Shown: positions 35,338 to 45,266 of the stretch, one piece after another
How positions within the stretch are numbered: position 1 is the first letter of the stretch
Layout of the letters: the number at the start of each line of letters is the position of its first letter
Assembly (NCBI RefSeq): GCF_901542415.1
Contig: NZ_CABEHV010000004.1
Location: 2,029,501-2,093,500, forward strand
Reading direction: 5' to 3'
From: Streptococcus mitis
GTDB taxonomy: Bacteria > Bacillota > Bacilli > Lactobacillales > Streptococcaceae
Length of the DNA: 64,000 bases
Notes under the pieces: generated by a model
Told to the model about the DNA's origin: nothing
What the model saw: the letters and a program-made list of their open reading frames with translations, nothing else
Databases searched by the model: none
Program-made: the position numbers and the translations under genes

Positions 35338-36468
35338 ATGGTAGAATTGAATCTTAAAAATATTTACAAAAAATATCCAAACAGCGAACACTATTCAGTT
35401 GAAGATTTCAACTTGAACATCAAAGACAAAGAGTTCATCGTTTTCGTAGGTCCTTCAGGATGTGGTAAATCAACAACTCTTCGTATGATTGCTGGTCTTG
35501 AAGACATCACAGAAGGTACTGCATCTATCGATGGCGTGGTTGTCAACGACGTAGCTCCAAAAGACCGTGATATCGCCATGGTATTCCAAAACTACGCTCT
35601 TTACCCACACATGACTGTTTATGACAACATGGCTTTCGGTTTGAAATTGCGTAAATACAGCAAAGAAGACATTGACAAACGTGTGCAAGAAGCAGCTGAA
35701 ATCCTTGGATTGAAAGAATTCTTGGAACGTAAACCTGCTGACCTTTCAGGTGGTCAACGTCAACGTGTTGCCATGGGGCGTGCCATTGTCCGTGATGCAA
35801 AAGTATTCTTGATGGACGAACCTTTGTCAAACTTGGATGCAAAACTTCGTGTATCAATGCGTGCTGAAATCGCTAAAATCCACCGTCGTATCGGAGCTAC
35901 AACTATCTACGTAACTCACGACCAAACAGAAGCAATGACACTTGCAGACCGTATCGTTATCATGTCAGCAACTAAGAACCCTGCTGGTACAGGTACTATC
36001 GGACGTGTAGAACAAATCGGTTCTCCTCAAGAAGTTTACAAAAACCCAGTTAACAAATTCGTTGCAGGATTCATTGGAAGCCCAGCTATGAACTTCATTA
36101 ATGTGAAATTAGTTGGTAGCGAAATTGTTTCAGACGGTTTCCGTTTGAAAGTGCCAGAAGGCGCTTTGAAAGTTCTTCGTGAAAAAGGCTACGAAGGTAA
36201 AGAATTGATCTTCGGTATTCGTCCAGAAGACGTGAATGCAGAGGAAGCATTCCTTGAAACATTCCCAGAATCAGTTGTAAAAGCGACTATCTCTGTATCA
36301 GAATTGCTTGGTTCAGAATCTCACCTATACTGCCAAGTTGGTAAAGATGAATTCGTTGCTAAAGTTGATGCTCGTGACTACTTGCAAACAGGCGCAACAG
36401 TTGAACTTGGATTTGACTTGAACAAAGCCCACTTCTTCGATGTAGAAACTGAAAGAACAGTTTATTAA
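35338..36468 (+). CDS. msmK: ABC-transporter ATPase for multiple sugar uptake
   Basis: 376-residue MalK/MsmK-type ATPase that powers several sugar ABC importers (raffinose, maltodextrins, sialic acid in relatives). Nucleotide-binding domain about 1-235: Walker A GPSGCGKST (about 38-46), signature LSGGQRQR (about 136), Walker B VFLMDEP and VTHD switch; C-terminal OB/TOBE domain about 240-376. No permease genes flank it, as expected for a shared ATPase. The cre in its promoter fits carbon-source control. Confidence 0.93.
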   Translation: MVELNLKNIYKKYPNSEHYSVEDFNLNIKDKEFIVFVGPSGCGKSTTLRMIAGLEDITEGTASIDGVVVNDVAPKDRDIAMVFQNYALYPHMTVYDNMAFGLKLRKYSKEDIDKRVQEAAEILGLKEFLERKPADLSGGQRQRVAMGRAIVRDAKVFLMDEPLSNLDAKLRVSMRAEIAKIHRRIGATTIYVTHDQTEAMTLADRIVIMSATKNPAGTGTIGRVEQIGSPQEVYKNPVNKFVAGFIGSPAMNFINVKLVGSEIVSDGFRLKVPEGALKVLREKGYEGKELIFGIRPEDVNAEEAFLETFPESVVKATISVSELLGSESHLYCQVGKDEFVAKVDARDYLQTGATVELGFDLNKAHFFDVETERTVY

Positions 36469-36483
36469 GATAAATGAAATGTC

Positions 36484-36517
36484 AAAACACTGCTAGAGAA
36501 ACCTGGCAGTGTTTTTT
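36484..36517 (+). terminator. Intrinsic terminator after msmK
   Basis: ACACTGC (36487-36493) pairs with GCAGTGT (36506-36512), followed by TTTTTT. Confidence 0.85.
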
Positions 36518-36570
36518 GAAATGTGGATTGATTGAGAGGGAATTTTCTAGTTTTCATATTCTTAAAAAAG

Positions 36571-36579
36571 TGATAAAAT
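36571..36579 (+). promoter_or_regulatory. relA promoter
   Basis: Extended -10 TGATAAAAT, 25 bases before the relA ATG, with TTTTCA (36551-36556) as a weak -35. Confidence 0.6.
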
Positions 36580-36603
36580 GGTAGGAAGAATTGGAGAGTA
36601 GAG

Positions 36604-38826
36604 ATGCCGAAAGAAGTGAATTTGACGGGCGATGAGGTTGTCGCTTTAACGCAAAAATATTTATCAAAAGAAGATGTTGCTTTTGTCCATAAGGCCTTAG
36701 TCTATGCTGTTGAATGCCACAGTGGCCAGTATAGGAAATCTGGCGAACCTTACATTATTCACCCTATCCAAGTGGCAGGGATTTTAGCCAAACTTAAGCT
36801 AGATGCCGTAACGGTTGCTTGTGGTTTCTTGCATGATGTGGTAGAAGATACAGATGCGACCTTGGATGATTTGGAGAGAGAGTTTGGCCCTGATGTGCGG
36901 GTAATCGTCGATGGGGTTACCAAACTTGGTAAGGTCGAGTACAAATCGATCGAGGAGCAATTGGCGGAAAATCATCGTAAGATGCTCATGGCCATGTCTG
37001 AGGACATCCGTGTTATCTTGGTCAAACTGTCTGACCGCTTGCACAATATGCGGACCCTGAAACACCTTCGAAAAGACAAGCAGGAGCGCATTTCCAAAGA
37101 AACCATGGAAATCTATGCTCCACTTGCCCATCGTTTGGGGATTTCCAGTGTCAAATGGGAGTTGGAAGACCTATCTTTCCGTTATCTAAATCCAACGGAG
37201 TTTTACAAGATTACCCATATGATGAAGGAAAAGCGCAGAGAGCGTGAGGCCTTGGTGGATGAAGTAGTCACAAAATTAGAAAACTATACGACGGATCGTC
37301 ACTTGAAAGGGAAGATTTATGGTCGTCCCAAACATATTTACTCGATTTTCCGCAAAATGCAGGATAAGAGAAAACGTTTTGAGGAAATCTATGATTTGAT
37401 TGCTATTCGTTGTATTTTGGATACCCAAAGTGATGTTTATGCCATGCTTGGTTATGTGCATGAGCTTTGGAAACCGATGCCAGGTCGCTTTAAAGACTAT
37501 ATTGCTAATCGTAAGGCTAATGGTTACCAGTCTATCCATACGACTGTTTATGGGCCAAAAGGACCGATTGAATTCCAGATTCGAACCAAGGCCATGCATG
37601 AGGTGGCTGAGTACGGGGTTGCGGCTCACTGGGCTTATAAGAAAGGTATTAAGGGGCAGGTTAACAGCAAGGAATCAGCTATTGGGATGAACTGGATCAA
37701 GGAGATGATGGAGCTCCAAGACCAGGCTGATGATGCTAAGGAATTTGTCGATTCAGTTAAGGAAAACTATCTGGCTGAGGAAATTTACGTCTTTACCCCA
37801 GATGGAGCTGTCCGTTCACTTCCAAAAGATTCAGGACCGATTGACTTTGCCTATGAAATCCATACAAAAGTTGGTGAAAAAGCGACTGGTGCCAAGGTCA
37901 ATGGTCGTATGGTTCCACTGACAACCAAGCTCAAGACAGGGGATCAGGTTGAAATTGTCACCAACCCTAACTCCTTTGGGCCAAGCCGTGACTGGCTCAA
38001 CATGGTTAAGACCAGCAAGGCGCGCAATAAGATTCGTCAGTTTTTTAAAAACCAAGATAAGGAATTGTCTGTCAACAAGGGTCGTGAGATGTTGATGGCC
38101 CAGTTCCAAGAAAATGGCTATGTGGCCAATAAATTCATGGACAAGCGCCATATGGACCAAGTTCTGCAAAAGACCAGCTATAAGACAGAAGAGTCCCTCT
38201 TTGCGGCTATTGGTTTTGGCGAAATCGGTGCTATTACCGTCTTTAACCGTCTGACTGAAAAGGAACGTCGTGAAGAAGAGCGTGCCAAGGCCAAGGCTGA
38301 AGCAGAAGAGCTTGTCAAAGGTGGCGAAGTCAAGGTTGAAAATAAAGAAACCCTCAAGGTCAAGCATGAGGGTGGTGTGGTCATTGAAGGTGCCTCAGGT
38401 CTCCTAGTGCGGATTGCAAAGTGTTGTAACCCTGTACCTGGTGACGATATTGTCGGCTACATTACCAAGGGCCGTGGTGTGGCTATTCACCGTGTGGACT
38501 GTATGAACCTGCGCGCCCAAGAAAACTACGAGCAACGTCTCCTTGATGTGGAATGGGAAGACCAGTACTCAAACTCAAATAAGGAGTATATGGCCCATAT
38601 CGATATCTATGGTCTCAACCGTACAGGATTATTGAACGATGTACTGCAAGTTCTTTCAAACACAACCAAGAATATTTCAACGGTCAATGCCCAACCAACC
38701 AAGGATATGAAGTTTGCTAATATCCATGTGTCCTTCGGTATTGCCAACCTCTCTACATTGACCACGGTCGTGGACAAGATTAAGAGTGTGCCAGAAGTTT
38801 ACTCTGTTAAACGGACCAATGGCTAA
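36604..38826 (+). CDS. relA: Bifunctional (p)ppGpp synthetase/hydrolase RelA/SpoT
   Basis: Makes and degrades the stringent-response alarmone. 740 residues in the long-Rel order: HD hydrolase (about 35-190, [10 protein letters not shown]), synthetase (about 225-345, with YDLIAIRCI and GYQSIHTTV), TGS domain (about 395-455, [14 protein letters not shown]), helical and zinc-finger regions ([18 protein letters not shown], about 605) and a C-terminal ACT domain (about 665-740). The hydrolase HD motif is intact, so it should be bifunctional. It is followed by dtd after 29 bases. Confidence 0.96.
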   Translation: MPKEVNLTGDEVVALTQKYLSKEDVAFVHKALVYAVECHSGQYRKSGEPYIIHPIQVAGILAKLKLDAVTVACGFLHDVVEDTDATLDDLEREFGPDVRVIVDGVTKLGKVEYKSIEEQLAENHRKMLMAMSEDIRVILVKLSDRLHNMRTLKHLRKDKQERISKETMEIYAPLAHRLGISSVKWELEDLSFRYLNPTEFYKITHMMKEKRREREALVDEVVTKLENYTTDRHLKGKIYGRPKHIYSIFRKMQDKRKRFEEIYDLIAIRCILDTQSDVYAMLGYVHELWKPMPGRFKDYIANRKANGYQSIHTTVYGPKGPIEFQIRTKAMHEVAEYGVAAHWAYKKGIKGQVNSKESAIGMNWIKEMMELQDQADDAKEFVDSVKENYLAEEIYVFTPDGAVRSLPKDSGPIDFAYEIHTKVGEKATGAKVNGRMVPLTTKLKTGDQVEIVTNPNSFGPSRDWLNMVKTSKARNKIRQFFKNQDKELSVNKGREMLMAQFQENGYVANKFMDKRHMDQVLQKTSYKTEESLFAAIGFGEIGAITVFNRLTEKERREEERAKAKAEAEELVKGGEVKVENKETLKVKHEGGVVIEGASGLLVRIAKCCNPVPGDDIVGYITKGRGVAIHRVDCMNLRAQENYEQRLLDVEWEDQYSNSNKEYMAHIDIYGLNRTGLLNDVLQVLSNTTKNISTVNAQPTKDMKFANIHVSFGIANLSTLTTVVDKIKSVPEVYSVKRTNG

Positions 38827-38855
38827 TTGTCCTAGCTCTTACTAGAAAGGCTATT

Positions 38856-39299
38856 ATGAAAATCATTATCCAAAGGGTTACAAAAGCCCAAGTGAGTATA
38901 GAAGGTCAGGTTCAGGGAAAAATCAATCAGGGGCTCCTATTGCTGGTTGGTGTTGGACCAGAGGACCGAGAGGAAGATTTGGACTATGCTGTGAGAAAGC
39001 TTATCAACATGCGGATTTTTTCAGACGTAGAAGGCAAGATGAACCTGTCTGTCAAAGATATTGGAGGAGAAATCCTCTCTATTTCTCAGTTTACTCTCTT
39101 TGCGGATACTAAGAAAGGCAATCGTCCAGCCTTTACAGGTGCAGCCAAGCCTGATATGGCATCAGACTTCTATGATGCCTTCAATCAAAAATTAGCGCAA
39201 GAAGTGCCCGTTCAGACAGGCATTTTTGGAGCGGATATGCAGGTTGAGCTGGTCAATGACGGACCAGTCACTATTATCCTTGATACTAAAAATAGATAA
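38856..39299 (+). CDS. dtd: D-aminoacyl-tRNA deacylase
   Basis: Removes D-amino acids wrongly attached to tRNA. 147 residues; the two active-site motifs are present: SQFTLFAD (about 77-84) and the cross-subunit NDGPVTI (about 136-142). Starts behind GAAAGG. The relA-dtd pairing is common in Firmicutes. Confidence 0.95.
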   Translation: MKIIIQRVTKAQVSIEGQVQGKINQGLLLLVGVGPEDREEDLDYAVRKLINMRIFSDVEGKMNLSVKDIGGEILSISQFTLFADTKKGNRPAFTGAAKPDMASDFYDAFNQKLAQEVPVQTGIFGADMQVELVNDGPVTIILDTKNR

Positions 39300-39303
39300 G
39301 AAA

Positions 39304-39330
39304 GACCAAGCCCAGACGGCTTGGTTTTTC
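39304..39330. terminator. Terminator between dtd and the convergent membrane-protein pair
   Basis: ACCAAGCC (39305-39312) and GGCTTGGT (39318-39325) with T's on the plus side; it may serve both directions. Confidence 0.82.
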
Positions 39331-39337
39331 TCATCTA

Positions 39338-39751
39338 TTACAAAATACTCCAAAATGAAATCGATTTCTGATAGGCTTTTGGGAAGCCTTGTTTCAGGAT
39401 TTTACTCATGCGATAGGAAGGGATGAGGTGGCCTAGGATGAGGAGAGTGACCTGAAGGAAAAGTGGCACACCACTCAAACATATCAAGGAGAGAATCATC
39501 AGGCTATCCCATAGGAGGATTTGTAAGGCAAAACGCCAGAATCGCGGTCTAATCTGGGAATAGAGTTGACTAAAGTGGTCACAAAGCTGATTAGACAGAT
39601 AGGTCAATAGCACAGGATGAAAGAAAATGAGCCAACCGCTATAAATTAAAATCCAATCCCAAGTAAGCCCTTCTTTAAATGTCAAAAATGCCAGCATGAT
39701 TCCATCAATGACAAGGAGTTGAGTGGTTTTGATGAAGATGATTTTTTTCAT
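39338..39751 (-). CDS. Small membrane protein, paralog B of a tandem pair
   Basis: 137 residues with about four hydrophobic helices and a basic cytoplasmic N-terminus (MKKIIFIKTTQLLVIDGIML). I recognise no family. It resembles the gene upstream (39770-40183): same length, MKK start, a central FSQLYSQIRPRFWRF segment like FAEIYPQINKKIRFY, and a final YQKSISFWSIL like YDKHISLWECL. AAAGGAGG precedes the start. It lies 18 bases downstream of its paralog, so both are probably co-transcribed. Function unknown. Confidence 0.7.
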   Translation of the reverse strand: MKKIIFIKTTQLLVIDGIMLAFLTFKEGLTWDWILIYSGWLIFFHPVLLTYLSNQLCDHFSQLYSQIRPRFWRFALQILLWDSLMILSLICLSGVPLFLQVTLLILGHLIPSYRMSKILKQGFPKAYQKSISFWSIL

Positions 39752-39769
39752 GCTAAAACCTCCTTTTCC

Positions 39770-40183
39770 TTAGAGACACTCCCATAAAGAGATGTGTTTA
39801 TCGTAAAAATCTGGATAGTGTTCTCTTAGGTAGTCAGTCGTCATATAATATAAAGTAGAATGGCAAGCAGTGATGATTGGCATAAGAGAGGAAAAACGCT
39901 GAGAACTAACGAAAGTTAAAAGGACAAAAAATAGAAAATCAATGGAGAGAACCCCTAAATAGTAGAAGCGAATCTTTTTATTGATTTGAGGATAAATCTC
40001 CGCGAATTGATGTTTGAGTCGGACAACCAAGCGAAATAACAGGAGTCCTTGAGTAAGGAGGAAAATAAAACCAGAGAGCAAGAGAGACTCCAAAGATGTC
40101 TCGGGTCTTTTGCTAAAAAATGCGAATAGTAGCAAATCGATAACTGCAATTGCTGTAAAATGGATTCTAAAGAGTTTTTTCAT
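39770..40183 (-). CDS. Small membrane protein, paralog A of a tandem pair
   Basis: 137 residues, about four hydrophobic helices (MKKLFRIHFTAIAVIDLLLF at the start). It is the diverged paralog of the next gene (39338-39751), with matching length, motif positions and C-terminus (DKHISLWECL). GAAGGAGG precedes the start. No family recognised; a membrane role is all that can be inferred. Confidence 0.7.
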   Translation of the reverse strand: MKKLFRIHFTAIAVIDLLLFAFFSKRPETSLESLLLSGFIFLLTQGLLLFRLVVRLKHQFAEIYPQINKKIRFYYLGVLSIDFLFFVLLTFVSSQRFSSLMPIITACHSTLYYMTTDYLREHYPDFYDKHISLWECL

Positions 40184-40302
40184 GACAAGACCTCCTTCTT
40201 TTATCTATTTTCATTCTACTCCAAAAGAATGGGAGTTACAAGTAAAATGATAAAAAATTTTAGTAAGGAGATTCTGTTAGATTTCTTTATTTGATTTCCT
40301 TC

Positions 40303-41013
40303 TTATTGTTCCACTTCTTCATCATTCCAGACAAATAAAGCTCCAATTGCATTGAGGATATAAAAGATGTATTTTCCGATATTGGCAAAGTTTCCTTGAA
40401 TACCAGCCTTTGTAAGCTGCACAAAATTGTAAATCAACCAAAAGCCCCACTGAGTTGTCAGTTTCAATGCGTTCAAAGCGTTGGCAATGAGGGACAGTGC
40501 AAAGGCAATAGTTGTTACGTAGGCAAGGAGATTCATCTTTCCTCCATAGCCGATATAGTTGGTCACAAAGGCAAAGAGGAAGGCGATGATTGAAATGATG
40601 ATGGCTGCCAATTTTACCTGTTTTTGGCTCATTTGGTTGGGTCTGCCTTCTTGCGAAGCTTCCCATTTCTTAATAGCAAAGGTATAAATGAGGAAGGTGA
40701 CAGGATAGGTGATAATGGCCGCCTTATTTCCAAGGATATAGTCAATGGTACCAGATAAAATGGTATTAACAATGCCAAAGTAATTTCCCCATTTGCTTAA
40801 TTTTCCCGTGAAACGAGTGGACAACATGGAAATCCCAACGTTGGTTACGGAAATCAATCCAAAAGGAACAAGGGCAGTCCAGGGGCCCCAATCTACGAAT
40901 TTATCGAGACGTGAGTTGAGGTAACCAGATGCAATCGCAATCCCAACGACCAAAGCAACCCCGAAGAGGTCAAACCATTTGGATGTCGCAAAAATTTTTA
41001 GTGATTTTTTCAT
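40303..41013 (-). CDS. PnuC-like nicotinamide riboside/mononucleotide transporter
   Basis: 236 residues with about seven membrane helices. The WGNYFGIVNTILSGTIDYILG segment and the final short acidic tail resemble PnuC vitamin transporters, which import NAD precursors. I am less sure of the family than for other genes here, because the tryptophan-rich signature is incomplete by eye. It has its own promoter and stands alone between two unrelated genes. Confidence 0.58.
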   Translation of the reverse strand: MKKSLKIFATSKWFDLFGVALVVGIAIASGYLNSRLDKFVDWGPWTALVPFGLISVTNVGISMLSTRFTGKLSKWGNYFGIVNTILSGTIDYILGNKAAIITYPVTFLIYTFAIKKWEASQEGRPNQMSQKQVKLAAIIISIIAFLFAFVTNYIGYGGKMNLLAYVTTIAFALSLIANALNALKLTTQWGFWLIYNFVQLTKAGIQGNFANIGKYIFYILNAIGALFVWNDEEVEQ

Positions 41014-41043
41014 ATATTAAGATATCTTTCTTTTTTAACAAAT

Positions 41044-41072
41044 ATTATACAACTAAATGAAAGTAAAATCAA
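41044..41072 (-). promoter_or_regulatory. Promoter of the PnuC-like gene
   Basis: Minus strand TTGATT (41072-41067), 17 bases, TATAAT (41049-41044), 30 bases from the ATG. Confidence 0.65.
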
Positions 41073-41085
41073 ATGATAGAAATAA

Positions 41086-41115
41086 ACCCCTGAAAATAAA
41101 ATTTTCAGGGGTGGT
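41086..41115 (-). terminator. Terminator after psaR
   Basis: ACCCCTGAAAAT and ATTTTCAGGGGT form a strong stem; the minus-strand side ends in TTTATTTC. Confidence 0.8.
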
Positions 41116-41131
41116 TGGGATACTTGAGAAA

Positions 41132-41782
41132 TTAGTCGATTTTCTCGACATAGAGTTGTTTGGCAATGTCCATACTTACTTGTAAATCCTCGTTTTTACT
41201 GATGATAGTGAAGGTATTGCTGAAGCCATCAAACTGCTGGACTTGGAGATGATCACCGATGTGAAGCGAGTGCTTATCCAAATAATTGAGAATCTCAAAA
41301 CTATCATGCACCCGAGTCAGGAGGTAGGAGCCAGCTTCCTTGATGTCAGCTAGTGGCAGGTTATTAATTTCAACTAGGAGTTCTCCCTTGGCAGGAATAG
41401 TTCCTCCGTGAGGGCAGGTCTTGGGGAATCCAAGCAATTTTTCTAGTCTCTCCACGAATAGCTCAGAGACAGTATGTTCCAAGACTTCAGCTTCCTCGTG
41501 AATCTGGTCACTCGTATAGTCTAAATGATGGACTAGAAAAACTTCAATCAAACGGTGCTTACGATAGAGCTCAGAGACCAGCTTGAGACCGAGGTCGGTC
41601 AGTAGATAACCGCATTCTTTGTCCTTGAGGATGAGATTTTCACTCTTCATCCGTTTAATCATTTCAGTTACGGCAGGGGGAGAGACTTGCATGCGGGCCG
41701 CAATTTCCTTGTTGGTAATTTTATGCAGGTCTATGCCAATTTCATAAATACACTTTAGATAATCTTCTTTATTCGGGGTCAT
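41132..41782 (-). CDS. psaR: Manganese-responsive repressor, DtxR/MntR family (PsaR/ScaR)
   Basis: 216 residues: N-terminal winged helix (about 1-60, EIAARMQVSPPAVTEMIKRM), dimerisation and metal-binding domain (about 65-140, with HRLIEVFLVHHL, EEAEVLEH and CPHGG) and a C-terminal FeoA/SH3-like domain (about 150-216). With Mn bound it represses the psa transporter nearby; a matching operator lies at 45163-45183. As I recall, pneumococcal psaR has the same neighbours tpx and psaBCA. Confidence 0.93.
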   Translation of the reverse strand: MTPNKEDYLKCIYEIGIDLHKITNKEIAARMQVSPPAVTEMIKRMKSENLILKDKECGYLLTDLGLKLVSELYRKHRLIEVFLVHHLDYTSDQIHEEAEVLEHTVSELFVERLEKLLGFPKTCPHGGTIPAKGELLVEINNLPLADIKEAGSYLLTRVHDSFEILNYLDKHSLHIGDHLQVQQFDGFSNTFTIISKNEDLQVSMDIAKQLYVEKID

Positions 41783-41811
41783 TCGTTTCCTCTTGTCTAA
41801 TATCTTTATCT

Positions 41812-41820
41812 AGTATATCA
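41812..41820 (-). promoter_or_regulatory. psaR promoter
   Basis: Minus strand TGATATACT is an extended -10 lying directly beyond the tpx terminator. Confidence 0.55.
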
Positions 41821-41843
41821 AAAAAAGCTAGATTTCTCTAGCT
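41821..41843 (-). terminator. Terminator after tpx
   Basis: AGCTAGA (41826-41832) pairs with TCTAGCT (41837-41843), followed on the minus strand by a T run. Confidence 0.78.
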
Positions 41844-41860
41844 ATCTGCCACAATGGCTT

Positions 41861-42355
41861 CTAATTTAGTTCTTTAGCAGCTGCAATTGCGGCTTCGAAG
41901 TTTGGTTCAGAGTTGATATTATCCACGTATTCAACGTAGCGAATCGTATTGTCAGTGTCGAGGATAAAGACTGCGCGTGCCAATAGGTGCCACTCATTGA
42001 TTAAGAGAGCATAATCACGTCCAAAGGAATGGTCGAAATAGTCTGAGAGCATGATGGCATTTTCAATACCTTCAGCACCACACCAACGTTTTTGGGCAAA
42101 TGGTAGGTCCATAGAAACAGTCAAGACGACCGTGTTGTCCAGTCCAGCCAGTTCTTCATTAAAGCGACGCGTTTGAGTTGAGCAGATACCTGTATCGATA
42201 GAAGGCACGACACTCAAGACTTTTTTCTTACCATCAAAATCAGCCAGAGATTTTTTAGAAAGGTCTGTTGTAGTGAGTGAAAAATCAAGTGCCTTGTCGC
42301 CGACTTGTAGTTGTTTACCTGTAAAGCTCACAGGATTTCCGAGAAAAGTTACCAT
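41861..42355 (-). CDS. tpx: Thiol peroxidase (Tpx, PsaD)
   Basis: Atypical 2-Cys peroxiredoxin that reduces hydrogen peroxide, useful in a streptococcus that makes its own. 164 residues. Peroxidatic Cys in [14 protein letters not shown] (about 58) and resolving Cys in RWCGAEG (about 92). I use ATG 42355 ([13 protein letters not shown]), 6 bases after GGAG; a longer in-frame start at 42382 would add nine residues and lacks a ribosome site. It lies downstream of psaA beyond a BOX element and a terminator. Confidence 0.94.
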   Translation of the reverse strand: MVTFLGNPVSFTGKQLQVGDKALDFSLTTTDLSKKSLADFDGKKKVLSVVPSIDTGICSTQTRRFNEELAGLDNTVVLTVSMDLPFAQKRWCGAEGIENAIMLSDYFDHSFGRDYALLINEWHLLARAVFILDTDNTIRYVEYVDNINSEPNFEAAIAAAKELN

Positions 42356-42380
42356 AAGATACTCCAATCTTTTTTCTTCC

Positions 42381-42410
42381 ATTGTAGCTGAAACGGTCAG
42401 AATTTTCCAA
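42381..42410 (-). promoter_or_regulatory. tpx promoter
   Basis: Minus strand TTGGAA (42410-42405), 18 bases, TACAAT (42386-42381). Confidence 0.45.
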
Positions 42411-42436
42411 TGATTTGACTGGAAATGTAGGCATAG

Positions 42437-42471
42437 AAAAAACGCCAGCTCATGTGAGAATGACGTTTTTC
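42437..42471 (-). terminator. Terminator after psaA
   Basis: Minus strand GAAAAACGTCA and TGGCGTTTTTTC form the stem. It lies between the BOX element and tpx, so the psaBCA transcript would include the BOX sequence. Confidence 0.7.
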
Positions 42472-42478
42472 AGAGTCT

Positions 42479-42593
42479 TATACTCAATGAAAATCAAAGA
42501 GCAAACTAAGAAGCTAGCCACAGGTTGCTCAAAACACTGTTTTGAGGTTGCAGATGGAAGCTGACGTAGTTTGAAGAGATTTTCGAAGAGTAT
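42479..42593 (+). repeat. BOX element (boxA-boxC form), copy 2
   Basis: 115 bp, same length and nearly the same sequence as 9418-9532 (TATACTCAATGAAAATC to TTCGAAGAGTAT). Its right end touches the TAA of psaA exactly as copy 1 touches that of scrR. Confidence 0.88.
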
Positions 42594-43522
42594 TATTTTG
42601 CCAATCCTTCAGCAATCTTGTCAAGGTTGTATTTCATCATGTTGTAGTAGCTGTCGCCTTCTTTACCTTGTTCTGCGATAGAGTCAGTAAAGATTTGTGC
42701 GTAGATTGGGATATTTGTATCTTGTGAGACAGTCTTCATTGGACGGTCATCTACACTTGATTCTACAAAGAGTGATGGAACTTTTGTTTGGCGAAGTTTT
42801 TCAACCAAGGTCTTGATTTGTTCAGGTGTTCCTTCTTCTTCAGTATTGATTTCCCAGATGTAGGCACTTGGGACACCATAGGCTTTAGAGAAGTATTTGA
42901 ATGCTCCTTCGCTGGTTACAATGAGTTTCTTTTCAGCAGGGATGTTATTAAATTTATCCTTACTTTCTTTATCAAGTTTGTCTAACTTATCAGTATATTC
43001 TTTGAGATTTTTTTCATAGAATTCCTTGTTGTTAGGATCTTTAGCGCTCAATTGTTTGGCGATATTTTTAGCAAAGATAATTCCATTTTCAAGGTTAAGC
43101 CAAGCGTGTGGGTCTTCTTTACCTTTTTCATTTTTTCCTTCAAGGTAGATAACATCAACGCCTTCGCTGACTGCAAAGTAGTCTTTGTTTTCAGTTTTCT
43201 TAGCATTTTCTACCAATTTGCTAAACCAAGCATTGCCACCTGTTTCAAGGTTGATACCGTTATAGAAAATGAGGTCAGCCTCAGAAGTTTTCTTAACATC
43301 TTCAGGGAGTGGTTCGTATTCGTGTGGGTCTTGTCCAATCGGAACGATACTGTGAAGATCAATCTTGTCACCAGCAATATTTTTAGTAATATCAGCGATG
43401 ATTGAGTTTGTAGCAACAACTTTTAGTTTTTGACCAGAAGCTGCATCTTTTTTTCCGCTAGCACATGCTACAAGAGCAATAACGGAAAGAAAGAGAACGA
43501 GTAATGTACCTAATTTTTTCAT
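42593..43522 (-). CDS. psaA: Manganese ABC transporter, substrate-binding lipoprotein
   Basis: Surface lipoprotein that captures Mn(II) for PsaBC. 309 residues from ATG 43522 ([14 protein letters not shown]), 5 bases after GGAGG; an ATG four codons upstream is less likely. Lipobox LVAC with Cys20. The metal ligands are present: H67 (DPHEYEP), H139 (DPHAWLN), E205 (VTSEGAF) and D280. Encoded last in psaB-psaC-psaA, 31 bases after psaC. Confidence 0.96.
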   Translation of the reverse strand: MKKLGTLLVLFLSVIALVACASGKKDAASGQKLKVVATNSIIADITKNIAGDKIDLHSIVPIGQDPHEYEPLPEDVKKTSEADLIFYNGINLETGGNAWFSKLVENAKKTENKDYFAVSEGVDVIYLEGKNEKGKEDPHAWLNLENGIIFAKNIAKQLSAKDPNNKEFYEKNLKEYTDKLDKLDKESKDKFNNIPAEKKLIVTSEGAFKYFSKAYGVPSAYIWEINTEEEGTPEQIKTLVEKLRQTKVPSLFVESSVDDRPMKTVSQDTNIPIYAQIFTDSIAEQGKEGDSYYNMMKYNLDKIAEGLAK

Positions 43523-43553
43523 TAGATCCTCCAATTTATTGGGGTTTTGCCCC

Positions 43554-44402
43554 TTATTTTAACAAATGTTTATTTTTCAGTTTCAAATATCGTTGTTTAG
43601 GAGAGATAAAGAAACTGATTAAGAAGAAGCTAGCAGCTGTAAGTACGATGCTAGAACCAGCTGCTAAGTTTAAACTATAGCCAATAAAGAGTCCCAAAAC
43701 TGAAGCTGTAGCTCCAAAGGTTGAGGAAAGGAAAATCATACTTTTCAGGCTATTAGCATACAGATAAGCAGTTGCAGCTGGGGTAATCAGCATGGCTACA
43801 ATCAGGATAGTTCCAACACTTTGCATGGCTGTCACAGACACGAGAGTCAGGAGTATCATGAGGAGGTAGTGATAGAAATTGACAGGCATTCCCATGGCTT
43901 TAGCCAGAAGTTCATCAAAGGAAGTTATCAAGAGTTGCTTGAAGAAAATCCAGATTAACAAGAGAATGACCGCCCCTACGCCCATAGTGATAAACATATC
44001 CGTATCTTGGACGGCTAGAATATTACCAAAAAGGATATGGAAAAGGTCAGTTGAACTTTTAGCGACACTAATCAAGATGATACCGAGGGCTAAGAAAGAA
44101 GAAAAGGTAATGCCGATGGCGGTATCGCTTTTGATAATCGAGTTCCCCTTGATGTAGGTAATGATGATAGCAGCTAGCAATCCAAAGACAATGGCTCCGA
44201 TAAAGAAGTCAACGCCTAAGATGAAGGAGAGGGCTACACCTGGTAAGACAGCATGTGAAATAGCATCTCCCATGAGTGACATCCCACGTAGAATGATGAA
44301 ACATCCCACAGCTCCAGCTACGACCCCGACGACAATAGCTGTTATCAAGGCATTTTGTAGGAAATGGAATTTTTGCAATCCATCGATAAATTCTGCAATC
44401 AT
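43554..44402 (-). CDS. psaC: Manganese ABC transporter, permease
   Basis: 282 residues with about eight membrane helices of the ABC-3 metal permease family; the cytoplasmic coupling region ([13 protein letters not shown]) and the conserved [11 protein letters not shown] near residue 47 are visible. Its ATG overlaps the psaB stop (ATGA), with GGAGGTGACC as ribosome site inside psaB. Confidence 0.94.
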   Translation of the reverse strand: MIAEFIDGLQKFHFLQNALITAIVVGVVAGAVGCFIILRGMSLMGDAISHAVLPGVALSFILGVDFFIGAIVFGLLAAIIITYIKGNSIIKSDTAIGITFSSFLALGIILISVAKSSTDLFHILFGNILAVQDTDMFITMGVGAVILLLIWIFFKQLLITSFDELLAKAMGMPVNFYHYLLMILLTLVSVTAMQSVGTILIVAMLITPAATAYLYANSLKSMIFLSSTFGATASVLGLFIGYSLNLAAGSSIVLTAASFFLISFFISPKQRYLKLKNKHLLK

Positions 44403-45121
44403 AGGTCACCTCCATTGAAAAAGAGTCGATTACCGTAAGCTTCTTTGAGATTGGCTTCGGTAAAGGTTTCTTTGGTTGGACCAAAGGCAATCACTTCTCG
44501 ATTGACAAGTAAGACTTGATCGAAGTAGTGGGAAACCTTGCTGAGGTCGTGGTGAACGATGAGAACCGTCTTACCAGCTTTTTTCAAATCTCTCAGCGTA
44601 TTCATGATGATTTCCTCACTGACAGAGTCAATCCCAACAAAGGGTTCATCCAAGAGGATATAATCGGCTTCCTGCACCAAACATCTGGCAATCAAGACCC
44701 GCTGGAATTGACCTCCAGACAGTTGACTGATTTGACGTTCAGCGTAGTCAGCTAGGCCGACGATTTCAAGGGCTTCCTCTACTTTTTTCCAATGTTTAGC
44801 ATTTAAACTGCGAAAGAGAGGAATAGAAGGAAATAGTCCTAGCGAGACACATTCCTTGACCTTGATGGGAAAGTTGTAGTCGATATTGATTTTTTGTTCG
44901 ACATAGGCAATTCGGTGTAAGGATTTTTTAACTTCCTTGTCATCGAGAAATGCCTGACCTTGATGTGGGATAATTCCCAGCATACCTTTTAATAATGTTG
45001 ATTTTCCGGCGCCGTTTGGACCAATGATTCCGGTAATTGTTGGTCCTTGGAGCACTAGTGAAATATCCTTAAGTGCCAACGTTTCTTTGTAGGAGACACT
45101 GAGGTTTTCGATACGTATCAT
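44399..45121 (-). CDS. psaB: Manganese ABC transporter, ATPase
   Basis: 240-residue ATPase that drives Mn uptake through PsaC. Walker [10 protein letters not shown] (about 35-43), Q-loop VEQKINID, signature LSGGQFQR (about 133), Walker B YILLDEP and H-switch VHHD. First gene of the psaBCA operon; overlaps psaC by 4 bases. Confidence 0.95.
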   Translation of the reverse strand: MIRIENLSVSYKETLALKDISLVLQGPTITGIIGPNGAGKSTLLKGMLGIIPHQGQAFLDDKEVKKSLHRIAYVEQKINIDYNFPIKVKECVSLGLFPSIPLFRSLNAKHWKKVEEALEIVGLADYAERQISQLSGGQFQRVLIARCLVQEADYILLDEPFVGIDSVSEEIIMNTLRDLKKAGKTVLIVHHDLSKVSHYFDQVLLVNREVIAFGPTKETFTEANLKEAYGNRLFFNGGDL

Positions 45122-45145
45122 AAACTTGTATTCCTCCTTACTCTT

Positions 45146-45174
45146 AATATACCTTAAAAAAAAAATTAAGTCAA
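45146..45174 (-). promoter_or_regulatory. psaBCA promoter
   Basis: Minus strand TTGACT (45174-45169), exactly 17 bases, TATATT (45151-45146), about 24 bases before the psaB ATG. Confidence 0.75.
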
Positions 45175-45183
45175 GTTAATTTT
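45163..45183. promoter_or_regulatory. PsaR operator
   Basis: The inverted repeat AAATTAAGTCAAGTTAATTT matches the PsaR/ScaR-type site, AAATTAACTTGACTTAATTT on the other strand, and covers the psaB -35. Binding of Mn-PsaR would shut off transport when Mn is plentiful. Confidence 0.8.
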
Positions 45184-45237
45184 TGAAAAATTTAAAATAA
45201 TAACTGAAAATGATGAAAAAGGAAAGTCCATTTTTAA

Positions 45238-45266
45238 TTGCATTCCCAAGCAATTTTTGTTAAGCT
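45238..45266 (+). promoter_or_regulatory. pepO promoter
   Basis: TTGCAT (45238-45243), 17 bases, TAAGCT (45261-45266) with extended TG; 34 bases before the ATG. Confidence 0.55.
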
